From Rhizobiaceae bacterium (GTDB lineage: Bacteria; Pseudomonadota; Alphaproteobacteria; Rhizobiales; Rhizobiaceae): 64,000 nucleotides of DNA. The stretch covers positions 2,046,001 through 2,110,000 of the forward strand of contig JAMLJC010000001.1 in NCBI GenBank assembly GCA_023953845.1. Reading direction: 5' to 3'. Numbering within the stretch: the stretch's first letter is position 1; each line of letters begins with the position of its first letter. Below are positions 24,847-33,329 of this stretch, piece after piece. Below the pieces are notes generated by a model that had not been told where the DNA came from, ran no database searches, and saw only the letters and a list, made by a program, of their open reading frames with translations. The position numbers were made by a program, and so were the translations under genes.

Positions 24847-25841
24847 CAGGCGGCGCGTGAGGTCTTGGAACGGGCCGGCGTTTCCGCTGCGACGCTGTTT
24901 TTCGGCTTCGCGGCAGCGACACCCAGATAGAAGATGCGCTTGGTCTCGGCGCGGCCGCGCGCCACGGAATCGAGGATCAGCCCGGCGACGCCCATCAGCA
25001 TGGATAGCAGCATCAGAGCCAGCGACAGCATCCAGGTCGGCATCCGCGGCACCAGTCCGGTCGCCATGTATTCGATCAGAACCGGGGTCATCAGGACAGC
25101 GCCGGCAACCGCGAATATCGCCGCGAACGCGCCGAAAAAGCGCAGGGGCTGCGTCTCCTTCATCAGCATGGCGAACATCCAGAGGATCTTCGCGCCGTCG
25201 CGGTATGTGGAGAGCTTTGACGACGAGCCTTCGGGCCTCCTGCCGTAGTCCAGCGTGATCTCCGTCACCGGCAGCTTGAGCTGCGAGGCATGCACGCTCA
25301 TTTCCGTCTCGATCTCGAAGCCGCCGGAGACGGCCGGGAAACTCTTGACGAAACGCCGCGTGAAGGCGCGGTAGCCGGAAAAAATGTCGGTGAAATCGCG
25401 GCCGAAAAGGCACTGGTAGAGCCCGTTGAAGATGCGGTTGCCGAAGGCGTGCCCGGTGCGTCCGGCGTCCTCCGTCACGTTGCGGCGGGTTCCGACGACC
25501 ATGTCGCAACGCTCGGTGACCAGCGTGTTGATGAGCTGCGGCGCGTCTTCCGGCGCGTAGGTGCCGTCGCCGTCGGCCATCAGATAGATGTCGGCGTCGA
25601 TGTCGGCGAACATGCGCCGGATGACGTTGCCCTTTCCCTGCCGCGGCTCCCGGATGACGATGGCGCCGGCGGAACGCGCGCGCAACGCCGTCATGTCGCT
25701 GGAATTGTTGTCGAAAACGTAGATCAACGCATGCGGAAGCGTCTCGCGGAAGCGCTTCACCACGTCGCCGATCGTCTGCTCCTCATTGTAGCAGGGCACA
25801 AGCACCGCGACGTCGTACTTGTCGGAAATGTCGATCGACAT
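24846..25841 (-). CDS. Family 2 glycosyltransferase, polyprenyl-phosphate sugar synthase (DPM1/GtrB-like)
   Basis: A 331-residue protein. The GT-A domain has AVLVPCYNEEQTIGDVV at the N-terminus and the DxD-type ADGDGTY near residue 95, then the DPM1-like DIFSGYRAFTRRF. Two C-terminal membrane helices lie at about 225-310. The tail ends in a charged stretch. The reaction expected of the family is transfer of a hexose from a nucleotide sugar to polyprenyl phosphate. The start at 25841 (MSIDISDKYD) is preferred over 25892. It is first gene of a two-gene unit with the GtrA protein and divergent from a GT-C enzyme. Confidence 0.88.
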   Translation of the reverse strand: MSIDISDKYDVAVLVPCYNEEQTIGDVVKRFRETLPHALIYVFDNNSSDMTALRARSAGAIVIREPRQGKGNVIRRMFADIDADIYLMADGDGTYAPEDAPQLINTLVTERCDMVVGTRRNVTEDAGRTGHAFGNRIFNGLYQCLFGRDFTDIFSGYRAFTRRFVKSFPAVSGGFEIETEMSVHASQLKLPVTEITLDYGRRPEGSSSKLSTYRDGAKILWMFAMLMKETQPLRFFGAFAAIFAVAGAVLMTPVLIEYMATGLVPRMPTWMLSLALMLLSMLMGVAGLILDSVARGRAETKRIFYLGVAAAKPKNSVAAETPARSKTSRAA

Positions 25842-26001
25842 GGATGGCTCCCGCATTTGGCGGACCGGCCGCCGAGAGGCCACTATCTCCATGAGCCGTT
25901 AAGGTCAGGTTTAATGCCGTGCGGTTTCGGCGCTTTACGGTTTCTTGAAACGCCGGCGCTAGTGTGTCGCACACCCGCGCCATGGACCTTCGCCCGACCC
26001 G

Positions 26002-27810
26002 ATGACCGTCGCCACCGCTATGCCGCAAGCCGCGCCCATGTCCCGCCAGCCCGTATGGCTGCGCGACCTCGGCCTGTCCTTCGCGATCTGCCTCTTCGTC
26101 TACGCGACCTACGCGCTCGCCGGCTTTCCGACGCTCGCCGACCCAGCCGGCGACAATGACAGCATGCTGCGCCTGGTCGAGATACGCGATCTGCTGGCGG
26201 GGCAGGGCTGGTACGACTTGCACCAATACCGGATGGGGCTCGACGGTGGATTCCTCATGCACTGGTCGCGCCTGATCGACGCGCCCATCGCCGCGATGAT
26301 CCTGCTTGCCTCCGCGCTTGGCGCAAGCGCGCCGCTCGCCGAGGCGATCGCGCTGATCGTCTGGCCTTTCCTGTTGATGACGGCGGCGCTCTTCGGCCTG
26401 ACTCAGCTTGCGCGCGGGCTGGGCAACGAGTCCGTCGTCTTCCCGGCTGTCGCCCTCGCCGCTGGCGCGCTGTATTTCGTCGGCATCTACCGGCCGGGGT
26501 CGATCGATCATCACAACGCGCAGATCGCCCTGACGATCGCCGTGGTTGCCATGCTGGTGCATGCGCCACGCAGGCTGGCGCTCGGCGCATGGGCCGGTGT
26601 TGCCACCGCCGTCATGCTGGCCATCGCCATGGAGGCCGCGCCCTATGTCGCGATGGCGGGCGCGAGCGTGGCCGTCTGCTTCCTCGTCGGCGGTGCGCGG
26701 GAGGCGCGCATAACGGCTCTGTTCGGCGCAAGCTTCGCGGCGACCACGCTGGGCGCTTTTCTGCTGACGGTAGGACCGGGCCAATGGGGCGTCGCGGCCT
26801 GCGATGCGCTTTCCAACGTGCAGCTGGCGCTGGCCGCTATCGGCGGCGCGGGTATCGCGGCGATCGCGCTGATGCCGCTCACCAACGCCACGCCGATCCG
26901 TCGCGCCGCCGCGCTTGTCGTTCTCGGCCTGGCGTCGCTTGCCGCGCTGCGGCTGGGCTTCCCGCAATGCCTCGCCGATCCCTATGCCTCTGTCGATCCG
27001 CGTCTCAAGGAGATCTGGCTGAACTATGTCGCCGAGGCGCAATCGGTGGTGAAACTCGCGGCGGTCGACTGGACCAAGCTGCTGGCCTATTACCTGACGC
27101 CCGCGCTGGCGCTTGTCGTTCTCGCCGTCGTCATGCTGCGCGAGGGCGCAACGCGCGGCCGGCTGGTCTATGGCGGCTTCCTGCTGGCCGCCTTCCTCGT
27201 CAGCTGCTGGCAGGTGCGCGGCTCGTCCTTCGCGGTTCCGCTCGCCACCACGGCGCTCGCCATCGGCATCGGCATGCTGCGCGAGCGCGCCGCGGCTGGC
27301 GGCGCCATGCGCTCGCTGGCGCTGGTCGCGGCATGGCTCGCCTCCTTCAACATCGTCTGGAGCGCCGCCGCCAATGCCATGAGCACCCGTGTCGCCGAGG
27401 TCGCGCAGATGGAAGGCAGCGACGTTCCCTGCGCGGCCGTCGGCAATTTCGGTGCTCTCGCCGCGCTGGCGCCCGGCACTGTCCTGGCGGTGTCGGATCT
27501 GGGCTCGCCGATCCTCCTCAACACGCGGCATCGCGCGCTGGCCGGTCCATATCACCGCAACATACCCGGCAATCTCGCGATGATCGACACGATGTTCGCC
27601 CCAGCAGGCGAGGGGGAAGCTCTCGCCCGCAAGGCGCGTGTCGACTACGTCGTCTTCTGCAGGGGCAGCGTCGAGAACAGGAATTTCGAGAACATGGCGC
27701 CGTCCGGCCTGATGGCTGATCTTGTCGCCGGCCGCATTCCCGCATGGCTGGAGAAGGTGCCGGAGACCGACGGCGCGGCGATCCGGATCTACCGCGTCCG
27801 CGGCGATTGA
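26002..27810 (+). CDS. Multi-spanning membrane protein, GT-C type glycosyltransferase-like
   Basis: A 602-residue protein with about 12 hydrophobic helices up to about residue 450, then a soluble C-terminal part ending IRIYRVRGD. The first loop carries acidic residues (DPAGDNDSMLRLVEIRD, then GFLMHWSRLIDAP) and a later loop has GSIDHHNAQ. This is the pattern of periplasm-facing GT-C enzymes that use polyprenyl-phosphate sugars. No close named homologue is recognised. It faces away from the GT2/GtrA pair across a 160-bp gap, so the three may form one sugar-modification cassette. Confidence 0.7.
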   Translation: MTVATAMPQAAPMSRQPVWLRDLGLSFAICLFVYATYALAGFPTLADPAGDNDSMLRLVEIRDLLAGQGWYDLHQYRMGLDGGFLMHWSRLIDAPIAAMILLASALGASAPLAEAIALIVWPFLLMTAALFGLTQLARGLGNESVVFPAVALAAGALYFVGIYRPGSIDHHNAQIALTIAVVAMLVHAPRRLALGAWAGVATAVMLAIAMEAAPYVAMAGASVAVCFLVGGAREARITALFGASFAATTLGAFLLTVGPGQWGVAACDALSNVQLALAAIGGAGIAAIALMPLTNATPIRRAAALVVLGLASLAALRLGFPQCLADPYASVDPRLKEIWLNYVAEAQSVVKLAAVDWTKLLAYYLTPALALVVLAVVMLREGATRGRLVYGGFLLAAFLVSCWQVRGSSFAVPLATTALAIGIGMLRERAAAGGAMRSLALVAAWLASFNIVWSAAANAMSTRVAEVAQMEGSDVPCAAVGNFGALAALAPGTVLAVSDLGSPILLNTRHRALAGPYHRNIPGNLAMIDTMFAPAGEGEALARKARVDYVVFCRGSVENRNFENMAPSGLMADLVAGRIPAWLEKVPETDGAAIRIYRVRGD

Positions 27811-27891
27811 AAGATCCGGTTTCCGATACTTTTCGGAAAGAGTTTCTGTGCAAGTGTCGCAACGAAATCGAACCTGAAACGAACTTCGCGA

Positions 27892-29250
27892 ATGGGCTTG
27901 CCGCTCAGAAATCAACACCCTCTCCGGCGGGTCTCGGACTATGCCGATCTTGCTTTCACCGATCCGCTGACGGGGCTTGGCAATACGCGCCGCTTCGAGG
28001 ACAAGGTGGAACGCCTGATCGCGGAACGCGCCAACGATCCCGCGCCTTTCACCGTCGGCATCATCGATCTCGACGGCTTCAAGCCGATCAACGATCTGTT
28101 CGGCCGCAAGGCGGGCGACGACATTCTGGTGCAGGTCGCGATGCGCCTGCGCGCGTCGATGGACGCGCATTCCACCGTCGCCCGCATCGGCGCGGACGAA
28201 TTCGCCTTTCTCTGTCCCCTGGTCTTCAGCGAGGAGGCCGCGGTCGAAAAGGTGAACACGCTGATCGAGATCCTTTCGGCGCCCTATGATGTCGGCGAGC
28301 GCATGGCGCGGCTTTCCGCATCTGCGGGCTGCGCGGTCTTCTCGTCGGGCGAGGATTGCTGCGCGGCTCTCATGGACAAGGCGGAGACGGCGCTCTACCA
28401 CGCCAAGCGCGGGGGCCGCCGCCGCGTCGTCGTCTATTCCAGCGAGATCGAGGCGGCGACCAGGCATACCACGCGGATGGAACAGGCATTGCGCCGCGCC
28501 GTCGCCGCCGGCGAGGTCGAGGCTTATTTCCAGCCGATCGTCGAGCTTCAGACCCGCAGGACCATCGGTTTCGAGACGCTGGCGCGGTGGACGGACCCGG
28601 ATCTCGGCGCGGTTTCCCCTTCCGTGTTCATTCCGATCGCGGAAGAGCGCGGCATCATCGGCCCGCTCTCCCAGCTCGTGCTGCGCAAGGCGACGGAAGC
28701 GGCGCGGAACTGGCCGGCGGGCCTTTTCCTGTCCTTCAACCTGTCGCCGTCCCAGCTTGTCGACCAGAACACCGGCCTGCACATACTGTCGATCCTCGAC
28801 AGGTCCGGCTTCGATCCCCGGCGGCTCGAGGTGGAGATCACGGAAACCGGCCTGATGACCGATCCGGTCTCGGCCGAGAAGATCCTCAACGATCTGCGCG
28901 TCTGCGGCATCAAGATATCGCTCGATGATTTCGGCACCGGCCAGTCGTCGCTCGGACGGTTGCGCGACATGCGTTTCGACAAGATCAAGATCGATCGCGC
29001 CTTCGTCTCGTCCCTGCTCGACGATCGTCCGTCCGAGCACATCATCAAGGCGATTCTCGCCATGTGCGAAGGTCTGGGCATGGACGTCGTCGCCGAAGGC
29101 ATCGAACGGGAAGAGCAGGTCGAGCGGCTGCAGTCGTTCGGCTGCCGCAGCGGTCAGGGGTTCCTGTTCGGCAGGCCCGTCGACGCCGAGGCGACGCTCA
29201 GGCACCTGCGCGACGCCGCGCGTTCCGTGGCGCGCGCCCAGGCGAAATAG
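27892..29250 (+). CDS. GGDEF-EAL protein with degenerate GGDEF; probable c-di-GMP phosphodiesterase
   Basis: A 452-residue cytoplasmic protein with no sensory or membrane part. The GGDEF domain (about 20-180) has GADEF in RIGADEFAFLC and no RxxD inhibitory site, so cyclase activity is doubtful. The EAL domain (about 195-445) keeps the residues needed for hydrolysis: ETL for EAL, FNLSPSQL, EITETGL, DDFGTG, KIKIDRAF, AEGIERE and GCRSGQG. It is most likely a phosphodiesterase with a GTP-sensing N-domain. A weak hairpin (TTTCCGA/TCGGAAA) lies upstream after the previous gene. Confidence 0.9.
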   Translation: MGLPLRNQHPLRRVSDYADLAFTDPLTGLGNTRRFEDKVERLIAERANDPAPFTVGIIDLDGFKPINDLFGRKAGDDILVQVAMRLRASMDAHSTVARIGADEFAFLCPLVFSEEAAVEKVNTLIEILSAPYDVGERMARLSASAGCAVFSSGEDCCAALMDKAETALYHAKRGGRRRVVVYSSEIEAATRHTTRMEQALRRAVAAGEVEAYFQPIVELQTRRTIGFETLARWTDPDLGAVSPSVFIPIAEERGIIGPLSQLVLRKATEAARNWPAGLFLSFNLSPSQLVDQNTGLHILSILDRSGFDPRRLEVEITETGLMTDPVSAEKILNDLRVCGIKISLDDFGTGQSSLGRLRDMRFDKIKIDRAFVSSLLDDRPSEHIIKAILAMCEGLGMDVVAEGIEREEQVERLQSFGCRSGQGFLFGRPVDAEATLRHLRDAARSVARAQAK

Positions 29251-29331
29251 GCGCTGGCCTTTCCGACCCGCTTGTCTTCCGCCGCCGCCTCGGGATAGAC
29301 CTTGCGGCGCAAGCGGGAGAACAAGCGTATC

Positions 29332-30102
29332 ATGATGCCGTCGGCGCAATTTCCGGACCTCAAGGGTCGATCCGTCCTGATTACCGGGGGAGGCTCCGGC
29401 ATCGGAGCCGCGCTGACGAGCGGCTTCGTCCGGCAGGGCGCGAACGTCGCGTTCATCGACATCGCCACGGAGCCGAGCCTTGCGCTTTGCGACGCGCTGG
29501 AGAAACAGACGGGCTCGCGGCCGCTTTTCCTCGAAACCGACATCCGCGACATCCCCGCGCTGCAGGCGTCGGTGGAAAAGGCCGCCAAAACGAACGGCCC
29601 GGTCACGGTGCTCATCAACAACGCCGCGTGGGACGACCGCCACCAGCTTGCCGACATGACGCTGGATTACTGGGAGAACAACCAGGCCATCAACATCCGG
29701 CCGCATGCTTTCACCGCGCAGGCGGTGGCGCCGGGCATGAAGGCGGCGGGCGGCGGCTCGATCATCAATTTCACCTCGACCTCCTACATGATCAACCATC
29801 CCGACATGCCGTCCTACACCGCCGCCAAGGCCGGCATCGTCGGCCTGACCAAGGGGCTGGCCGGCCATCTCGGGCCGCACAACATCCGCGTCAACGCCAT
29901 CGCGCCGGGCTGGGTCATGACGGAGCGGCAGAGGAAATTGTGGGCCAACGAGGACAGCCTGTCGGGCTTCGTCGCGAACCGGCAGTGCATCAAGCGCGAG
30001 ATGGAGCCCGACGACATGGTCGGCATCTGCCTCTTCCTTGCTTCCGACTGCTCGCTCATGCTGACGGCGCAGACCATCATCGTCGACGCAGGTGTGATGT
30101 GA
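29332..30102 (+). CDS. Short-chain dehydrogenase/reductase, probable sugar dehydrogenase of the dgo operon
   Basis: A 256-residue classical SDR with the NAD(P) loop ITGGGSGIGAALTSGF, NNAA at about residue 95, catalytic Ser in FTSTSYM and YTAAK (Tyr-x3-Lys), and the C-terminal DAGVM. The ATG at 29332 follows GGGAGA; the upstream extension to 29302 has no site of its own. It overlaps dgoK by 4 bp. Sharing an operon with dgoK and dgoA, it is likely to oxidise galactose, arabinose or a related sugar (inference); no lactonase or dehydratase gene is here. Confidence 0.85.
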   Translation: MMPSAQFPDLKGRSVLITGGGSGIGAALTSGFVRQGANVAFIDIATEPSLALCDALEKQTGSRPLFLETDIRDIPALQASVEKAAKTNGPVTVLINNAAWDDRHQLADMTLDYWENNQAINIRPHAFTAQAVAPGMKAAGGGSIINFTSTSYMINHPDMPSYTAAKAGIVGLTKGLAGHLGPHNIRVNAIAPGWVMTERQRKLWANEDSLSGFVANRQCIKREMEPDDMVGICLFLASDCSLMLTAQTIIVDAGVM

Positions 30103-31040
30103 GCCAGGCCGGCGCGCCGGCGGTCGCGGCCGTCGACTGGGGCACGTCGAGCCTGCGCGTCTGGCTTCTCGACAGCGGTGGCGCGGTGCTGGCCGAGCGC
30201 CGCAGCGGCGAAGGCATGCAGACCGCCCGTGAAACGGGCTTCGCGCCCGTATTGGAGCGGATGCTTTCGGAACTCGCCGCGCCAGACGCCCTGCCGGCGA
30301 TCGTCTGCGGCATGGCCGGCGCCCGGCAGGGCTGGGTGGAGGCGCCCTATGCCGATGTGCCCTCTCCGCTGGACGACATTTTTGCGCGCGCCATCACCGT
30401 GTCCGGCATCGCGCGGCAGGTGCGCATCGTGCCGGGCCTCGCGCAGCGCCTCGCCGGCAATCCGGACGTCATGCGCGGCGAGGAAACCCAGATCGCCGGC
30501 GCCGTCGGCGGGCTGGGCAAGGGCCGGCACGTTCTCTGCATGCCGGGCACCCACTCGAAATGGGCCGGGATCGCCGATGGCTCGGTCACGCGCTTCACGA
30601 GCTGGATGACGGGCGAAGTGTTCGGCGTCTTCGCCGCGCACAGCATCCTCGTTCATTCCGTCGGTGCGGAAGCCGGCCATGTCGATCCCGCCAGCCCTGC
30701 CTTCGGCGAGGGTGTGGCCACCGGGCTGGCCGAACCCGACCGCGTCACGTCGCTGATCTTCGGCATCCGCGCCGCGAGCCTGCTTGAAGGGCTTGGGCAC
30801 CGGGACGCTGCGGCGAGGCTTTCCGGTCTGCTGATCGGCGCCGAGATCGCGGCGGCGCGCGCGCGTTATCTGGAAAACGGCGCGCCGGTCGTGCTTGTCG
30901 CGTCCGGAGGGTTGAAGACGGCCTATGAGAGGGCGCTTGCGCAGGCCGGTCTCTCCGTCCGGGCGGTCGATGCCGACGAGGCCGTGCGTGCTGGGCTTGT
31001 CCATGCGGCGCGCGTGAACGGCTTTCTGCCGGAGGTTTGA
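30099..31040 (+). CDS. dgoK: 2-dehydro-3-deoxygalactonokinase
   Basis: A 313-residue ASKHA-type kinase of the DgoK family, phosphorylating 2-keto-3-deoxy-galactonate. Motifs are AAVDWGTSSLRVWLL at the N-terminus, GMAGARQGWVEAPYADVP, GEETQIAG, MPGTHSKWA and FTSWMTGEVFGVF. The start is GTG at 30099, overlapping the SDR stop as GTGA. It is followed 2 bp later by the aldolase gene. The chemistry is the De Ley-Doudoroff route. Confidence 0.92.
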   Translation: MSQAGAPAVAAVDWGTSSLRVWLLDSGGAVLAERRSGEGMQTARETGFAPVLERMLSELAAPDALPAIVCGMAGARQGWVEAPYADVPSPLDDIFARAITVSGIARQVRIVPGLAQRLAGNPDVMRGEETQIAGAVGGLGKGRHVLCMPGTHSKWAGIADGSVTRFTSWMTGEVFGVFAAHSILVHSVGAEAGHVDPASPAFGEGVATGLAEPDRVTSLIFGIRAASLLEGLGHRDAAARLSGLLIGAEIAAARARYLENGAPVVLVASGGLKTAYERALAQAGLSVRAVDADEAVRAGLVHAARVNGFLPEV

Positions 31041-31042
31041 CG

Positions 31043-31678
31043 ATGAGCGTAGCGTTTCCCCGTCTCGGTCGCGGGCTGGTCGCCATCCTGCGCGGGCTGG
31101 AGCCGAAGAGCGCGGTGGCGACGGCGCAAGCCATTTTCGACGCCGGCATCGAGGCGATCGAGGTGCCGCTCAACTCGCCGGAGCCTTTCCGCTCCATCGA
31201 GGCGATCGCCCACGCTTTGCCGGCGACGGCGCTCGTCGGCGCGGGCACCGTGCTGACGGCGGCCGATGTCGAACAACTCGACGCTGCGGGCGGCAGGCTG
31301 CTGGTCAGCCCCAACATCGACGCCGATGTGATGCGGGCGGCGGGGCGCTTCGGCATGGTGACGATGCCCGGCGTCTTCACCCCGACCGAGGCGTTTCTGG
31401 CGCTGAAGCTCGGCGCATCGGCGCTGAAGTTCTTTCCGGCGTCGGTGCTCGGCCCGAAAGGCATTGCGGCGATGATGGCCGTGCTGCCGAAGGACGCAGT
31501 CGTCGGAGCGGTGGGCGGCGTTTCGGACAAGGATTTCGCCGATTACGGCGGGATCGGCGTGCGCACCTTCGGCCTCGGTTCCAGCCTCTTTTCGCCGGGC
31601 CTGTCGGTGGAGGAGGTTGGCGCGCGGGCGAAAGCCGCCACCGCCGCATGGGATGCCGCCTTCTCCGCGCGCGGTTGA
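31043..31678 (+). CDS. dgoA: 2-dehydro-3-deoxy-6-phosphogalactonate aldolase
   Basis: A 211-residue class I aldolase of the KDPG/KDPGal family giving pyruvate and glyceraldehyde-3-phosphate. The catalytic Glu lies in AIEVPLNSP and the Schiff-base Lys in ASALKFFPAS; GAGTVLT binds phosphate. The NSP (rather than TSP) after the Glu region is usual for the galactonate enzyme. The ATG at 31043 has GGAGG 7 bp upstream, better than the TTG at 31037. It directly follows dgoK. Confidence 0.92.
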   Translation: MSVAFPRLGRGLVAILRGLEPKSAVATAQAIFDAGIEAIEVPLNSPEPFRSIEAIAHALPATALVGAGTVLTAADVEQLDAAGGRLLVSPNIDADVMRAAGRFGMVTMPGVFTPTEAFLALKLGASALKFFPASVLGPKGIAAMMAVLPKDAVVGAVGGVSDKDFADYGGIGVRTFGLGSSLFSPGLSVEEVGARAKAATAAWDAAFSARG

Positions 31679-31683
31679 CCTCG

Positions 31684-32736
31684 ATGTCCCGGCCGGAACT
31701 GCTTCTCGTCCACGAGCCCGTCGCGGCGTGCGAGGCGCGGCTGCGCACGGAAGGCTACGATGCCGTCGCCGCCGGCGAGATCGCCTCCTATCTCGCCCAG
31801 TCCACCGATCTCGCAACGGAGTTCGACGCGCTTCGCGACACCTGCGCGCGGCACGACATCGCTTTCGTCCCGGTGGAACTGGACGATGCGGCGGAAGCCT
31901 TGCGCGCAAGACAGCCGGGCCGCGCGCTGGTCTGGACGCTGACCGACGGCATCGCCTATTTCCGCGGCGGCGCGGCCCCGGCGCTGGCGCGGCTCCATGG
32001 CCATCGCACCGTCGGCGCGGACGATTCGCTCTTCGCGCTCTGCCAGGATAAGTTCCGCTCCGGCGCGGTGCTGCGCGCCCTCGGACTGCCGGTGCCGGAG
32101 GCGGGATTGTGCCGCGACGGCGTCTGGCTCGTGCCGGCGTCGCAATCGGCGCACGGCCATTTCGTCAAGCCGAACCGGCTCGGCGCCAAGATCGGCATCT
32201 GGCCGGATTCCCGTTGCGACGACATCCGTCACGCCGAAAAGCTGAGCCGCCGCGTCTTCACCGCCTACCGCGACGACGTCGTCGTGCAGCCCTACGTGCC
32301 CGGTCGCAATGTCCGCGCGAGCTTTCTCGCGGTTGAACCCGAGGCCGGCATCGACCGGCTCGGCGTGTTCTTCGTGGAGTCCGGTGGCGACTTCCAGACC
32401 ATGGCCGACAGCCTCGCGCTCTATGGCGATACGGGCGCGGCGGCCAGGGCCGGCGGAACCTATGCCGAGCCGGAGCTTCTGCCGGTCGCCGCGTCGCAGC
32501 CGGTGGCTGACCGGAAGATCCGGGAGATCGCGTCAGCGCTGATGAAAGGCCTCGGCCTGCGCGACGTGTTCTCCATCGACCTGCGCGTCGAGCCGGACGA
32601 CACCGTGCATCTCATCGAGTTCGAGGTTTGTCCCGGCCTGCCCTGCTTCGACTTCCGCGCCTATTGCCGGAGTGAGTGGGGGATTTCTCTCGCCGACGCC
32701 ATGGCCGAGACGGCTGCCGCACGCCTCGGCCGTTGA
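31684..32736 (+). CDS. ATP-grasp enzyme of unknown substrate (D-Ala-D-Ala ligase-like)
   Basis: A 350-residue protein starting 5 bp after dgoA. The central and C-terminal parts look like an ATP-grasp ligase: QDKFRSGAVLRALGLPVPEAG, HFVKPNRLGAKIGIW, VVQPYVPGRNVRASFLA, and the acidic metal site FSIDLRVEPDD with HLIEFEVCPGLPC. The usual EVN-type metal motif reads FEVCPG, so the last ligand is altered. The N-terminal domain matches no function I know. It may ligate an acid to an amino acid or amine. Its place at the end of a sugar-acid operon is unexplained. Confidence 0.75.
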   Translation: MSRPELLLVHEPVAACEARLRTEGYDAVAAGEIASYLAQSTDLATEFDALRDTCARHDIAFVPVELDDAAEALRARQPGRALVWTLTDGIAYFRGGAAPALARLHGHRTVGADDSLFALCQDKFRSGAVLRALGLPVPEAGLCRDGVWLVPASQSAHGHFVKPNRLGAKIGIWPDSRCDDIRHAEKLSRRVFTAYRDDVVVQPYVPGRNVRASFLAVEPEAGIDRLGVFFVESGGDFQTMADSLALYGDTGAAARAGGTYAEPELLPVAASQPVADRKIREIASALMKGLGLRDVFSIDLRVEPDDTVHLIEFEVCPGLPCFDFRAYCRSEWGISLADAMAETAAARLGR

Positions 32737-32740
32737 CGGA

Positions 32741-33100
32741 TCAACTCTGGCGGGCCATGCAGACCGGCGCGTGGCCGGCGCCGACAAAGCCGAGTTTCTG
32801 CGCGGCGGCCTTGGACAAGTCGAGCACGCGGCCCTTGATGAACGGACCGCGGTCGTTGATGCGCACCACGACGGTCTTGCCGTTGTTCTTGTTGGTCACC
32901 GCGATTTTGGTGCCGAAGGGCAGGGAGCGGTGCGCGGCGGTCATCGCCGACGGGTTCATCCGCTCGCCCGAAGCGGTCTTGGAATAGAGGGCGTACCACG
33001 AGGCGCGGCCGCATTGTGCCGACGCCATGCCGGCGGTGGCGAGCACGATGACGCCTGCGGCGAGCATCGTGCCAGCCGCATATGCAGTCCGTTGGAACAT
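32741..33100 (-). CDS. RlpA-like double-psi beta-barrel protein
   Basis: A 119-residue secreted protein. Signal peptide with core GTMLAAGVIVLATAGMASA, then a DPBB domain: GRASWYALYSKTASGERM, SLPFGTKIAVTN and VVRINDRGPF. This matches the RlpA septal-ring lytic transglycosylase core, but without SPOR domain or lipobox. The start ATG at 33100 (MFQRTAYAAG) is chosen because it opens the signal peptide. It is convergent with the ATP-grasp gene, separated by 4 bp. It may cleave denuded glycan strands; activity of short forms is uncertain. Confidence 0.85.
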   Translation of the reverse strand: MFQRTAYAAGTMLAAGVIVLATAGMASAQCGRASWYALYSKTASGERMNPSAMTAAHRSLPFGTKIAVTNKNNGKTVVVRINDRGPFIKGRVLDLSKAAAQKLGFVGAGHAPVCMARQS

Positions 33101-33329
33101 TGACTGACTGGGCTCCGTTGCAAAAGTTAACGGAGGCGGCCTAGGCAGGATTGGGGCACGGAATGCGGCTCTCACCCGGCGAGAATGTGGCAGATGTTCA
33201 CGAGTCGAATCACCTCTGCAACTTTTCGTGATCGAAGCGAACGCCTGTGAACGGTGTTCAGTTCCGGTGCGGAGCTTGAAATTGCCGCCGACTCTGGCGT
33301 CGGCATACGAAGCGCCGTAAGGCTGGGAA

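Noticed and set aside
25783..29880. A 1365-codon open frame on the minus strand
   Set aside because: It runs antisense to the GT-C, GGDEF-EAL and SDR genes, is rich in Arg, Asp, His and Gly as expected of a shadow frame in GC-rich DNA, and has no recognisable domain.
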